Source: Pseudoalteromonas sp. Scap06 (GTDB taxonomy: Bacteria; Pseudomonadota; Gammaproteobacteria; Enterobacterales; Alteromonadaceae). From it: 64,000 nt of DNA. The translations under genes were made by a program, and so were the position numbers. The notes below the pieces were generated by a model that was not told the origin of the DNA, did not search any database, and saw nothing but the letters and a program-made list of their open reading frames with translations. Of the stretch, positions 29,901-38,139 are shown piece after piece. The stretch is from assembly GCF_013394165.1 (NCBI RefSeq), contig NZ_CP041330.1, forward strand, positions 1,604,501 through 1,668,500. Reading direction: 5' to 3'. Numbering within the stretch: position 1 is the stretch's first letter; every line of letters begins with the position of its first letter.

Positions 29901-30083
29901 ACAGGTGCGGGCGCTGAGGCGCGTAATGCGATTGGCTGGGTAGTGTTTGGTGGACTAGCATTAGCGGTATTGTTTACGCTTTATTTAACACCGGTGATTT
30001 ATTTAGGACTTGCACGTTTTACCAGCCCTCGCGGCGATGAGTCAAAACAATTAGCGCAGGAGTTAGAGCAAGTAGATAATTAA
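27000..30083 (+). CDS. RND-family efflux pump permease (AcrB/MexK-like)
   Basis: The 1027-aa pump has 12 predicted transmembrane helices in the RND layout: TM1 at about residues 18-36, a large periplasmic loop to about 335, six helices (about 336-545), the second loop, and five helices (about 845-1005). TM4 holds the proton-relay pair L-I-V-D-D-A-I-V-V-S-E-N. The N-terminal F-P-G-G-S-P-E-T-V-D pore motif is of the hydrophobe/amphiphile-efflux type. The substrate range cannot be read from sequence. It is in an operon with the adaptor and is followed by a strong hairpin. Confidence 0.94.
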   Translation: MKQQPMMQDLPSMAIRRPVLIVVLNLLIIIAGIAAIAGVEVRELPDVDRPRITVSASFPGGSPETVDTEVTSKLEGAVARVSGVKSIRAQSEEGSSRIVVEFRPGVNLDDAANETRESVSRVQRELPEEVERVSIIKADNDAEAVVSLTVSSESLSLEALTERVDVDLAPQFLTIPGVADVRLNGDRERVLRVRIDPLKLSSFNLTIPDVADVLRQAPFDVPAGSLKSNDQQIIVRADATSVTPDQVGDIIIRGDTRISDIAAVYFGPADPRSMVRLNGKPVIGMEIIRQAQSNTIEISDEVLKLIEGMRERFPQMEFTLTSDDAQFIRSSVDEVINSLVLTVLLVIITLWVFIGSWRATLVPAFAIPVALIGSLALIWALGFSINILTLLALVLATGLIVDDAIVVSENIQRQRGLGLGRRAAAVVGTREVFFAVIATTAVLAAVFVPIAFLPSTAGRLFREFGGVLAGAVIISSFVALSLVPALTSKLKLKQGGFHPFAKFGNVLANLYTKTIHKVLDHAWLTFIACLLVAGGSGALYMSLDNELLPTEDRGKIRIFARGPDGVGLNFMDRQAIKMEDTLLPFVESGEIESIYTVVGQWDPNIVFITVPLKHWDERNFSQQEIINKIRQPLMNIPGAPAYAGGANSLNLRGQGGGIEIALLGQDYLEIFKAAQQFSADLEKAVPEVAPVRVSYQPSQPQLRVNIDRRRAEELGVSLSDIAITLRAAINGDDIADLNIGDQSIPIMLQAQNQTINDPSDLANLYVSARDNQLVPLSSVANITEEGVAAELERHAQRRAIELSMELPEGLTIATLVEQIKQVSEQSLPAGITLAFKGEALTFEETSNEVLMTYVLAFLIVFLVLAAQFENVNSAIVVMITVPFGITSAILALYLTGTSLNIYSQIGLVMLIGLIAKNAILLVEFADQLRDNGLSVRKAVEQAALVRLRPITMTLISTLLGALPLIMSTGAGAEARNAIGWVVFGGLALAVLFTLYLTPVIYLGLARFTSPRGDESKQLAQELEQVDN

Positions 30084-30101
30084 TCGCTAACTATTTACGT
30101 A

Positions 30102-30135
30102 AATTGGCTATTTTTCTTTGAAAAAATAGCCAATT
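30102..30135 (+). terminator. Strong hairpin downstream of the RND operon
   Basis: A perfect 14-bp stem (AATTGGCTATTTTT with its complement, 30102-30115 and 30122-30135) begins 19 bp after the stop codon. It lacks a following T tract, so it may protect the mRNA end rather than terminate. Confidence 0.5.
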
Positions 30136-30176
30136 AGGCTCACAATTCAACTAGATTCACGCCACAAGGATTCCCT

Positions 30177-32072
30177 ATGCAGGCCGAGCAAGTTGAAATA
30201 GCCCAATTTTTAGTTGAACATCCCCCATTTGATACGCTTCCTACTGAGGCATTGAACGAATTAGCAATGCAAATAGAGGTTGCTTACTTCCGTGCCGAAA
30301 CTGATATCCTGCATTTAGGGCAAGATATTAGTGACTTGTATATTATTCGTAGTGGCTCAGTTGAGATTTCACGCCGTAATGGTGAACTCTATAACCGCTT
30401 AGCTACAGGCGGTATTTTTGGCCAAATGGGTTTATTGATGAACCGCAAAGTGCGGTTTCCAGCTCGTGCACTTGAAGATACCTTAACGTATTGTATTAAT
30501 GTTAATACCTTCAACGAATACTGTGATAAATACGAAACCTTTGCTGACTTTTTCGAAGTGGATGGCAACGTACGCTTGCACCAAGCAATAGTAGAGCAAG
30601 CCGACAGCAATGATTTAACCACCGCAAAAGTTAAATCATTATTACATCGCGATGTAGTCACTGTTACTACACAAACCCCCATACAAGACGTCGCGTTTTT
30701 GATGACACAAGAATCGGTCTCTTCAGTACTTGTTACTGATATAGAAAAACAAATAAGCGACGATCCAGAAGAGGATGACGGTCAAGTCGTCGGGATCATC
30801 ACAGATAGAGATATCCGTACCAAAGTTGTTGCCCAAGGACTTACGTTTGATACGCCGGCGAAGGAGGTAATGACCTCAGGTTTGGTTTTGCTCGATAGTA
30901 ACTCTTACGTTTTTGAAGCTGTTTTAGCCATGCTCAGAGATAACTTACATCACTTGCCTGTGGTACATAAAAAGCGACCAATAGGGGTGATATCGCTATC
31001 TGATATTTTACGCTATGAATCACAAAGTAGCTTATTGTTAGTACGCGGTATTTTAGCTCAACAATCGGTTGATGACTTAGTTCATTACGCCCGCCAATTA
31101 CCTAATGTGTTTGTGCGTATGGTAAACGAAGATGCTAATTCGCATATGATAGGGACCGCTATGGCAGTAATAGGACGTACCTTTAAACAGCGCCTATTAG
31201 CCCTAGCAGAAGAAAAATTTGGCGAGCCGCCCATTCCTTATTGTTTTATTGCGTTGGGCTCAATGGCACGTGATGAGCAGTTAATTGTAACCGATCAAGA
31301 TAATGCACTGATTTTAGATAATAGCTTCAATGAGGCATTGCACGATGAGTATTTTCAAAACTTATCAGACTTTGTGTGTGATGGCTTGGCTAAGTGTGGC
31401 TATACCTATTGTGATGGTGAAATTATGGCCTCGTTTAAAAAATGGCGTATGACCCGCGAACAATGGCAAGAAAAATTTGCTAGCTGGATGGCCGAGCCCA
31501 AACCGCAAGCACTGCTCAATAGCTCGATATTTTTTGACTTAGATGGTGTGTGGGGTAAGTTAAAATGGGCCGATGAGCTTAAAACGCTGGTGGCAAAAGA
31601 AAGCAAAGTAAATAAACGCTTTTTAGCTAACCTTGCTGCTAATGCTCGCAATCGAACGCCACCATTGGGATTTTTTAACGGCTTTGTACTTGAGCACAAT
31701 GGCCAACATAAGCGCTCAATGAACTTAAAACGTCGTGGTACAGCGCCGCTATCTGATGTGGTTCGCGTTCATGCATTAGCCGTCGGTTCACGTAAACAAA
31801 ATTCGTTTGAGCGCTTAGAGGATATTATCGAGGCTAACTTATTACCCAAAGGCAAAGCACAAGATTTGCGTGATGCATTTGAATATATTGCCACTGTACG
31901 TATTCGCCATCAGGCATGGCAGATAGAGCAGGGGGAAGCGCCCGATAATGATTTAGACCCGCATTTACTCTCACCATTTGAGCAAAGTAATTTAAAAGAA
32001 GCTTTTGCGATTTTAGAAAAAGCGCAAAGCTTTCTAAAGTTTAGTTATTCTGCTCATTCAGGTGTGAAATAA
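30177..32072 (+). CDS. cNMP-binding/CBS/DUF294 putative nucleotidyltransferase
   Basis: The 631-aa protein has a cyclic-nucleotide-binding fold (about residues 15-130; R-S-G-S-V-E-I and G-G-I-F-G-Q-M), two CBS domains (about 155-290), a DUF294 nucleotidyltransferase-like domain (about 320-450; A-L-G-S-M-A-R-D-E-Q, D-Q-D-N-A) and a DUF294_C helical domain (about 480-620). G-S-x(2)-R-x-E/Q and D-x-D-N fit the active site of GlnD-like nucleotidyltransferases. This family is often next to a DnaQ-like exonuclease and acetate or dicarboxylate transport genes. The substrate is unknown; adenylate sensing by the CBS pair is inferred. The exonuclease starts three bases after its stop. Confidence 0.9.
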   Translation: MQAEQVEIAQFLVEHPPFDTLPTEALNELAMQIEVAYFRAETDILHLGQDISDLYIIRSGSVEISRRNGELYNRLATGGIFGQMGLLMNRKVRFPARALEDTLTYCINVNTFNEYCDKYETFADFFEVDGNVRLHQAIVEQADSNDLTTAKVKSLLHRDVVTVTTQTPIQDVAFLMTQESVSSVLVTDIEKQISDDPEEDDGQVVGIITDRDIRTKVVAQGLTFDTPAKEVMTSGLVLLDSNSYVFEAVLAMLRDNLHHLPVVHKKRPIGVISLSDILRYESQSSLLLVRGILAQQSVDDLVHYARQLPNVFVRMVNEDANSHMIGTAMAVIGRTFKQRLLALAEEKFGEPPIPYCFIALGSMARDEQLIVTDQDNALILDNSFNEALHDEYFQNLSDFVCDGLAKCGYTYCDGEIMASFKKWRMTREQWQEKFASWMAEPKPQALLNSSIFFDLDGVWGKLKWADELKTLVAKESKVNKRFLANLAANARNRTPPLGFFNGFVLEHNGQHKRSMNLKRRGTAPLSDVVRVHALAVGSRKQNSFERLEDIIEANLLPKGKAQDLRDAFEYIATVRIRHQAWQIEQGEAPDNDLDPHLLSPFEQSNLKEAFAILEKAQSFLKFSYSAHSGVK

Positions 32073-32075
32073 GTT

Positions 32076-32777
32076 ATGGCTAAATCACCGTTAGATTGGC
32101 CACGTCGTTACGAGCAGCTTTTACATAGTGCGCAAAACTCGTTGCTTAAGGAGTTTTATAAGCAGGCATTTACCAATCAGACTGCTCCACTTAAAGATGT
32201 ACCTTTTGTGGCGCTAGATTTTGAAACAACAGGTCTGGACGCTAATACCGATGATATTGTTAGTGTGGGGTTAGTGCCTTTCAATGTTAATCGTATTTAC
32301 TGTAAAGAGAGCCACCATTGGGTAGTACAACCACGACGAGATTTGAGTGAAGAGTCGATTGTTATCCATGGTATTACCCACTCAGAAGTGGACGAAGCTC
32401 CCGACCTCAATCGAATTTTAGCCCCACTTCTTGATGCACTTAAAGGGAAAGTGGTGGTGGTGCATTATGCCGCCATTGAGCGCCACTTTTTTTATAATGC
32501 GCTGCTCACACGTATAAAAGAAGGGATTGAATTTGCTCTAGTCGACACTATGGAAATTGAAAGGCGAGCGCTTAGAGCGCGTCAAGGGCTACTAGGTAGG
32601 CTATTTAATACAAAACTAGGCTCATTACGGTTAAGTGATACAAGGGAGCGTTATTCCTTGCCATTGTATCAAAACCATAATGCACTGACTGACGCTTTAG
32701 CCACCGCAGAATTACTGCAAGCTCAGCTGAGTTATCATTATCGGTTAGATACGCCACTAAGTGAAATTTGGCTTTAG
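32076..32777 (+). CDS. DnaQ-like DEDDh 3'-5' exonuclease
   Basis: The 233-aa protein has the DEDDh motifs: Exo I F-V-A-L-D-F-E-T-T-G-L-D (about residues 44-55), Exo II H-Y-A-A-I-E-R-H-F-F (about 130-139), and Exo III H-N-A-L-T-D-A-L-A-T-A (about 209-219). These place it with polymerase III epsilon-like exonucleases, although it has an extra N-terminal segment and no polymerase nearby. It is fused operonically to the cNMP/CBS/DUF294 protein, a pairing conserved in many proteobacteria; the joint role is not established. Confidence 0.9.
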   Translation: MAKSPLDWPRRYEQLLHSAQNSLLKEFYKQAFTNQTAPLKDVPFVALDFETTGLDANTDDIVSVGLVPFNVNRIYCKESHHWVVQPRRDLSEESIVIHGITHSEVDEAPDLNRILAPLLDALKGKVVVVHYAAIERHFFYNALLTRIKEGIEFALVDTMEIERRALRARQGLLGRLFNTKLGSLRLSDTRERYSLPLYQNHNALTDALATAELLQAQLSYHYRLDTPLSEIWL

Positions 32778-32812
32778 CGAAACGTTATAAAATATTATAG
32801 GAAAAATAGAGT

Positions 32813-32843
32813 AAAAAAAACGCCGCAATTAGCGGCGTTTTTT
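32813..32843. terminator. Bidirectional intrinsic terminator
   Basis: CGCCGC (32821-32826) pairs with GCGGCG (32832-32837), with flanking A8 and T6 tracts. It serves the exonuclease gene and the convergent BCCT transporter gene. Confidence 0.9.
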
Positions 32844-32854
32844 AATGTAGGGTG

Positions 32855-34435
32855 TTATTTAACTGGGCGAGGCTCAGTTCGTAAACCTAAAATTAAGCTT
32901 ACACACATTAATAGTAAAACAATGGTAAACGGTAGACCGGTTGAAATAGCCCCAGCTTGTAGTGCTTCAATCGCTTGAGTACCACCAATCCAAAGTAATG
33001 CAGCAGCAATTGCGCCCTCAACAGTAGCCCAAAAAATACGCTGTGGTACCGGTGCATCAATTTTGCCACCTGCTGTGATTGAATCAATTACAAGTGATCC
33101 TGAATCAGAAGAAGTAATAAAGAATACCAGTACTAATACAATAGCAATGAAAGAAAGCACACTCGCCATTGGCATTTCATCAAGCATTTGGAACATCGCC
33201 ATAGGGACACTTGTTAGACCGTCAGTCCCAAGAGCACCAATACCATTAACTACTTGGTCAATTGCGATGCCACCATAGATAGACATCCACAGGATAGTAA
33301 CCGCTGTTGGAATAAGTAATACCGCGGTTAAAAATTCACGGATTGTACGACCACGCGAAACACGCGCAATAAACATACCTACAAACGGTGACCATGAAAT
33401 CCACCAAGCCCAGTAGAATACTGTCCAACCATGCATCCATGTTTCATCTTCACGGCCATGTGGGTTACTCAATGGAATAATGTTCTCTACATACCCCATT
33501 ACCGTGTTAGGGATATTACCCATAGAGACCGCAAAACCAACTAAACATACAAATACTAGTAATACTAAAGCAATGAGCATATTTACGTTACTAAGTAATT
33601 TAACGCCGCCATCAATGCCTCTAATAACAGAGACGACTGCTAGTAACGTAACACCTGTAATAACCAGAATTTGTGAACCTACGCCACCTTCAAAACCAAA
33701 TACATGATTAATACCGGCAGAAGCTTGTTGTGCACCTAGCCCAAGTGACGTTGCTAAACCAAATAAGGTTGCTAATACAGCTAAAATATCAATTATGTGA
33801 CCAGGCCACCCCCACGCTTTATCACCTAAAATTGGGTAAAAAATCGAACGAATAGAAAGAGGTAAGCCTTTATTGTAAGTAAAAAATGCTAACGAAAGCG
33901 CAACTACAGCATAAATTGCCCAAGGGTGAAGACCCCAATGGAACATAGTTGCACCCATTGCCATTTTCGCGGCTTCTGGTGTGTTAGCTGTTACATTGAG
34001 CGGCGTTTCATACCAACCAGTGTAGTATGCGACTGGTTCAGCAACCCCCCAGAACATTAAGCCAATACCCATACCTGCAGCAAATAACATTGCCAGCCAA
34101 GAAATACGAGAATGCGATGGTTTAGCATCGTCACCGCCTAAGCGGATATTGCCATATGGTGAAAAAATTAAAACTAAACAAAAAATAACAAAGAAGTTGG
34201 CAGCCCACATAAATAAGCCGTCAAAATTATTAATAATATCGGTTTTGATACCATTTAGTGTTGTTTTAGCTACTTCGGCATCTGACACTAGTACGGCGAT
34301 TAAAAAAAGTGCTATTAACCCTGCACTGATCCCGAATACAGGGTTATGTATATCAAATCCCCACTTTTGTACGTTGTCTTGACCTACGGTGTAGTCCGTA
34401 TTATCAATACTGTACTTGTCATGATTCTCGCTCAT
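32855..34435 (-). CDS. BCCT-family betaine/carnitine/choline transporter
   Basis: The approximately 526-aa protein has 12 hydrophobic helices and the BCCT signature G-M-G-I-G-L-M-F-W-G-V-A-E-P-V (about residues 120-135), with W-A-W-W-I-S-W-S-P-F-V-G-M-F-I-A-R-V-S-R-G-R-T further on (dashes added). The G-M-G-I-G loop is that of Na+-coupled betaine carriers such as BetP. In a marine bacterium it probably imports glycine betaine or a related osmolyte. I set the start at 34435 (M-S-E-N-H-D-K) because GAGGT lies six bases upstream; a start at 34447 would overlap that site. It is monocistronic. Confidence 0.93.
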   Translation of the reverse strand: MSENHDKYSIDNTDYTVGQDNVQKWGFDIHNPVFGISAGLIALFLIAVLVSDAEVAKTTLNGIKTDIINNFDGLFMWAANFFVIFCLVLIFSPYGNIRLGGDDAKPSHSRISWLAMLFAAGMGIGLMFWGVAEPVAYYTGWYETPLNVTANTPEAAKMAMGATMFHWGLHPWAIYAVVALSLAFFTYNKGLPLSIRSIFYPILGDKAWGWPGHIIDILAVLATLFGLATSLGLGAQQASAGINHVFGFEGGVGSQILVITGVTLLAVVSVIRGIDGGVKLLSNVNMLIALVLLVFVCLVGFAVSMGNIPNTVMGYVENIIPLSNPHGREDETWMHGWTVFYWAWWISWSPFVGMFIARVSRGRTIREFLTAVLLIPTAVTILWMSIYGGIAIDQVVNGIGALGTDGLTSVPMAMFQMLDEMPMASVLSFIAIVLVLVFFITSSDSGSLVIDSITAGGKIDAPVPQRIFWATVEGAIAAALLWIGGTQAIEALQAGAISTGLPFTIVLLLMCVSLILGLRTEPRPVK

Positions 34436-35170
34436 GCAATACCTCATTGGTTAATGAAACAGGTTGGCTTAATGCCAGTTTTTTTATAGTTCACTGTATT
34501 CGTCTTATTAGATTTATAACTAAAGCTAATAACACGAATAGTTAGAAGACTAACTAATTTAATTGCCCATCATACCTTTACTAATAGGGGAGTTAAATAT
34601 TAAATGCAAAAGATTTAACACTTTGGCAAAACTTTAAGCTACTTTTGTCTTTTTATTGTACATATCTGGCAGCTGAACAAATGATAACTAATGTGTCAGC
34701 TAATTATTTTATAGTCGTATATAGCATTGAATGCAAAGCTAAGTGAATGAATATTCGGCTTAATCAGACAAGTAAATAACTAAAAAACGCTATTGAATAC
34801 GTAAAAACTAACTCAGCGTTTTAAAATCACTATTAATTTATTAAATGATTTTTTAATGACATTTTAACTATGTTTTTATGATTTGGGGTAATGAGCTAGA
34901 TAGATATTTTTCATGAGGTTAATGAAAAAGCGAGATTGAAATAGTTTTTATAAAAAGCGACTAAATCTTACTGTTTAAACTAAATTGGTCAAAGGTTTAT
35001 CTCACCTTTGCGATTTAATTTATAAAAATGGCAAAGAAACGCTGCGCTTGTAAAGAAGTGACAAACAACAGTGATTAAACATAAATGATTAAATTGAATG
35101 GTTTTGATTTCTTATTCACTTCTTTTAGTGGAATAAAATTTTCAAGAAATTATTCACAAAGACAGCGAAG
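34436..35170. other. Gene-free AT-rich intergenic region
   Basis: About 735 bp lie between the start of the BCCT gene and the terminator of asnB. I see no open frame, no RNA gene and no clear repeat. The part next to 34435 must hold the BCCT promoter and leader. Confidence 0.6.
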
Positions 35171-35196
35171 AAAAGCTGCAGTTTTTAACCTGCAGC
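35171..35196 (-). terminator. asnB intrinsic terminator
   Basis: On the minus strand GCTGCAG (35190-35196) pairs with CTGCAGC (35175-35181) and is followed by TTTTCTT, 17 bp after the asnB stop codon. Confidence 0.75.
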
Positions 35197-35212
35197 GTAG
35201 ATAGGGGGGTAA

Positions 35213-36880
35213 CTATTTTTTATATGCTTCATTGTGGACGCCTGCGGCGCGTCCAGATGGATCCGCATTGTTTTGAAATGATGCATCCCACGCCAGTGCT
35301 TCGGGGGTTGAACATGCTACTGATTTACCATGTGGTACACAGTTAGCAGAGGCATCGCCCGGGAAGTGCGATTCAAAAATACGGCGGTAAAAATACGCTT
35401 CTTTTGAATCTGGCGTGTTAATTGGGTATTTAAATTTAGCATTCGCTAGTTCTTGATCCGTTACTTGCTCATTCACATACTCTTTTAAAGTATCAATCCA
35501 GCTGTAGCCAACACCATCAGAGAATTGTTCTTTTTGACGCCATAACACTTCGTCTGGAAGGTAGCCGTCGAAGCCAGCACGTAAAATATGCTTTTCAATT
35601 TTTTCGTCTTTACACATTTTAGCTTCTGGGTTGATGCGCATTGCAACATCAACAAATTCTTTATCTAAAAATGGCACGCGTGCTTCAACACCCCAAGCAG
35701 CCATTGATTTATTAGCACGTAAACAATCAAACATATGCAGTTTTGATACTTTACGGTTTAGCTCTTCATGAAACTCTTGTGCATTGGGTGCTTTATGAAA
35801 ATATAAATAACCACCAAATAATTCATCGGCACCTTCACCTGAAAGTACCATTTTAATGCCCATAGCTTTAATTTGGCGTGCCATTAAGTACATAGGGGTT
35901 GATGCACGAATAGTGGTTACATCGTAGGTTTCAATGTGATAAATCACTTCTTTAAGAGCATCAATACCTTGTTGAATAGTAAAAATAATAGGGTGGTGAA
36001 TAGTACCTATCATATCAGCCACTTTTTGCGCTGCTGCTAAATCGGGAGAGCCCTCTAAACCCACTGAAAACGAGTGCAGTTTAGGCCACCAAGCGTCACT
36101 TTCGTCGTTGTCTTCAATACGTTTTGCAGCAAAATGTTGAGTAATAGCTGAAATAACCGACGAATCTAACCCACCTGATAGTAATACACCGTAAGGTACG
36201 TCACACATAAGCTGGCGTTTTACCGCGGCTTCTAGAGCATCTTTTACATCTTCTGCCTTGGCATCGTTGTTTTTAACTGCGTCGTAGCTTTGCCAATCAC
36301 GTTGGTAGTACGGTGTTAATTTACCGTCTTTGCTGTAAAGGAAATGCCCCGGTGGGAACTCCTCAATATGTTTACAAATAGGTGAAAGCGCTTTTAGCTC
36401 TGATGCTACATAAAAGTTGCCATGCTCGTCGTGGCCTGTATACAGCGGAATAATACCAATGTGGTCGCGACCAATTAGATAAGCATCTTGCTCTTCATCA
36501 TATAAACAAAAGGCAAAAATACCATTTAAGTCATCTAAAAATGCAGGCCCTTTTTGTTTATACAGGGCTAAAATAATTTCACAATCTGACTGGGTTTGAA
36601 AATCAAACTCGACTTCTAAATTAGCGGCAAGCTCTTTGTGGTTATAAATTTCGCCATTTACCGCTAAAATATGCGTTTTTTCTGGGTTGTATAATGGTTG
36701 CGCACCGCTTGATACGCCTACTATTGCTAAGCGTTCGTGTACTAAAATTGCTTTGTCTGATGAATACACCCCTGACCAATCAGGCCCGCGGTGGCGAAGC
36801 AGTTTGGACATTTCGATTGCCTGAGCGCGTAACTGGCTGGGATCCGATTTAATATCAAGTACGCCGAATATTGAACACAT
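35213..36880 (-). CDS. asnB: Asparagine synthetase B (glutamine-hydrolysing)
   Basis: The 555-aa enzyme makes asparagine from aspartate, glutamine and ATP. Mature Cys1 is exposed in M-C-S-I-F-G-V-L-D (the Ntn glutaminase domain, about residues 2-200). The synthetase domain has the PP-loop G-V-L-L-S-G-G-L-D-S-S (about residues 232-242) and L-S-G-E-G-A-D-E-L-F-G-G-Y. The C-terminal tail matches E. coli AsnB. It is a single-gene unit with a terminator and a 320-bp upstream region that holds NtrC-like sites. Confidence 0.97.
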   Translation of the reverse strand: MCSIFGVLDIKSDPSQLRAQAIEMSKLLRHRGPDWSGVYSSDKAILVHERLAIVGVSSGAQPLYNPEKTHILAVNGEIYNHKELAANLEVEFDFQTQSDCEIILALYKQKGPAFLDDLNGIFAFCLYDEEQDAYLIGRDHIGIIPLYTGHDEHGNFYVASELKALSPICKHIEEFPPGHFLYSKDGKLTPYYQRDWQSYDAVKNNDAKAEDVKDALEAAVKRQLMCDVPYGVLLSGGLDSSVISAITQHFAAKRIEDNDESDAWWPKLHSFSVGLEGSPDLAAAQKVADMIGTIHHPIIFTIQQGIDALKEVIYHIETYDVTTIRASTPMYLMARQIKAMGIKMVLSGEGADELFGGYLYFHKAPNAQEFHEELNRKVSKLHMFDCLRANKSMAAWGVEARVPFLDKEFVDVAMRINPEAKMCKDEKIEKHILRAGFDGYLPDEVLWRQKEQFSDGVGYSWIDTLKEYVNEQVTDQELANAKFKYPINTPDSKEAYFYRRIFESHFPGDASANCVPHGKSVACSTPEALAWDASFQNNADPSGRAAGVHNEAYKK

Positions 36881-36922
36881 AATTTTTCCTCATTCCTATT
36901 AAGTGCCTACGATAGCGAGTTT

Positions 36923-36936
36923 GCTAAAGACTAACC
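36923..36936 (-). promoter_or_regulatory. Possible sigma-54 promoter of asnB
   Basis: On the minus strand AAGGTTAGTCTTTAGCAA has the invariant GG (-24) and GC (-12) of sigma-54 promoters, ten bases apart, and ends about 43 bp before the asnB ATG. The rest of the consensus (TGGCAC, TTGC) is poorly kept, so this is tentative and rests largely on the NtrC-like sites upstream. Confidence 0.3.
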
Positions 36937-37018
36937 TTGTTTTATCAGAAATAAATACCTAAGTCACATGGCTTTTTTAAAATAATAAGAATAATTTATG
37001 CACCAAATAGATTGGCGT

Positions 37019-37035
37019 TGCACCAATGTGGTGAT
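37019..37035 (-). promoter_or_regulatory. NtrC-like binding site upstream of asnB
   Basis: TGCACCAATGTGGTGAT matches 12 of 14 fixed positions of the NtrC consensus TGCACCAnnnTGGTGCA. A lone half-site TGCACCA lies at 36999-37005. The position, about 140 bp upstream of asnB, fits an enhancer. Confidence 0.45.
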
Positions 37036-37131
37036 ATTGGCAAGGAGATTAAAATGCAATGTGCAATTTTTAATTTAAAATTACGTTAAAGTTAAATTAA
37101 ATTGCAACAATTAGTTTGCCTTGCACCAAGA

Positions 37132-37148
37132 AAGTGCAAAGCGAAAAA
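37132..37148 (-). promoter_or_regulatory. Second NtrC-like site upstream of asnB
   Basis: TGCACCAAGAAAGTGCA has a perfect left half and a 5-of-7 right half of the NtrC consensus, 113 bp from the first site. Together they suggest nitrogen control of asnB. Confidence 0.4.
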
Positions 37149-37200
37149 TAAATAAATAGCGGTTGAGTTACTCAGTGAGTGAGCGTGAGTGCACTATTAA

Positions 37201-38139
37201 TTAATCCCAGTAGCGGCTTAAACTCAGCTTAAGTTGTGCTAGGTGAGCATCGAGCTTATTTTTTGCAGCATTTGCTTGCTCAAGTGATACAAATTCAAAG
37301 GTGATTGGATCAGCAGTTCTAAATTGTGCAAACTGATGTAAGTCGGCTTCTATCACATGCGCTATTAAAGGATAACCCCCCGTTGTTTGCCCGTCATTTA
37401 ATAACACTATAGGATTGCCATCAGGTGGAAGCTGTATGCTCCCAGGTGCTACGGCTACAGAGGGCAATGAAAGTGTATGTTGCATAATATCAGCATTTTT
37501 ATGGTCCAGGCGTACGCCCATACGATTACTATTTGGATTAATAGTAAATGCGGTATCACAAAAAGCATTAATGCACTCGGGTGTTAGTAGCTCATAATGA
37601 GGACCAACATGTAAACGGATAATATTACGTTTAGGTGGGGTAAGAGCGCCCTTATTACATAACCATGGTTTAGTATAAGGACTTATGGCTAGCACGTCGC
37701 CGCTTTGCAGTGCACGGCCATTAAAGCCTCCAATGGCTGCCCCTAAATCGGTAGATTTAGAACCCATAACCTCTGGGCATTCAATACCGCCTTTTACTGC
37801 AATATAAGCACGGGAGCCACCACGGCCAGTTGCAAATTTAAGTGTTTGCATTGCTTTTATTGGGTAACTCCAGCCTGGATAAAGTGGGTGTCCATCAAGG
37901 GTTGCTTTGAGGTCGGCTCCATGAAGGGCAATAACGGTATCACACTGAAATTGCAGTTCGCATAAACCCACGGTTAATTCCAGCACGGCAGCGTTGTCGG
38001 TGTTATTTAATAAACGGTTCGCAATAATGTGAGCATAGGTATCAAGGCTGCCTGAGCGGCTTACCCCTAAATGTCGAAAACCCACACGGCCTAAATCTTG
38101 GATTGTTAGTTGAATACCGCTCTTGATTACTTTAATCAT
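37201..38139 (-). CDS. pxpC: 5-oxoprolinase subunit C (biotin-dependent carboxyltransferase family)
   Basis: The 312-aa protein has the KipA/PxpC layout: V-I-K-S-G-I-Q-L-T-I-Q-D-L-G-R near the start, S-R-S-G-S-L-D at about residues 27-33, A-Y-I-A-V-K-G-G-I, and P-L-P-P-D-G-N-P-I-V-L-L-N-D-G-Q-T-T-G-G-Y-P near the C-terminus. With PxpB and PxpA it forms the ATP-dependent 5-oxoprolinase that opens pyroglutamate to glutamate. It overlaps the end of pxpB by 8 bp. pxpA is not adjacent. Confidence 0.9.
   Translation of the reverse strand: MIKVIKSGIQLTIQDLGRVGFRHLGVSRSGSLDTYAHIIANRLLNNTDNAAVLELTVGLCELQFQCDTVIALHGADLKATLDGHPLYPGWSYPIKAMQTLKFATGRGGSRAYIAVKGGIECPEVMGSKSTDLGAAIGGFNGRALQSGDVLAISPYTKPWLCNKGALTPPKRNIIRLHVGPHYELLTPECINAFCDTAFTINPNSNRMGVRLDHKNADIMQHTLSLPSVAVAPGSIQLPPDGNPIVLLNDGQTTGGYPLIAHVIEADLHQFAQFRTADPITFEFVSLEQANAAKNKLDAHLAQLKLSLSRYWD

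Noticed and set aside
34436..35170. Hidden gene or RNA in the 735-bp gap before asnB
   Set aside because: No open frame with a ribosome-binding site and no stable structured element was found.
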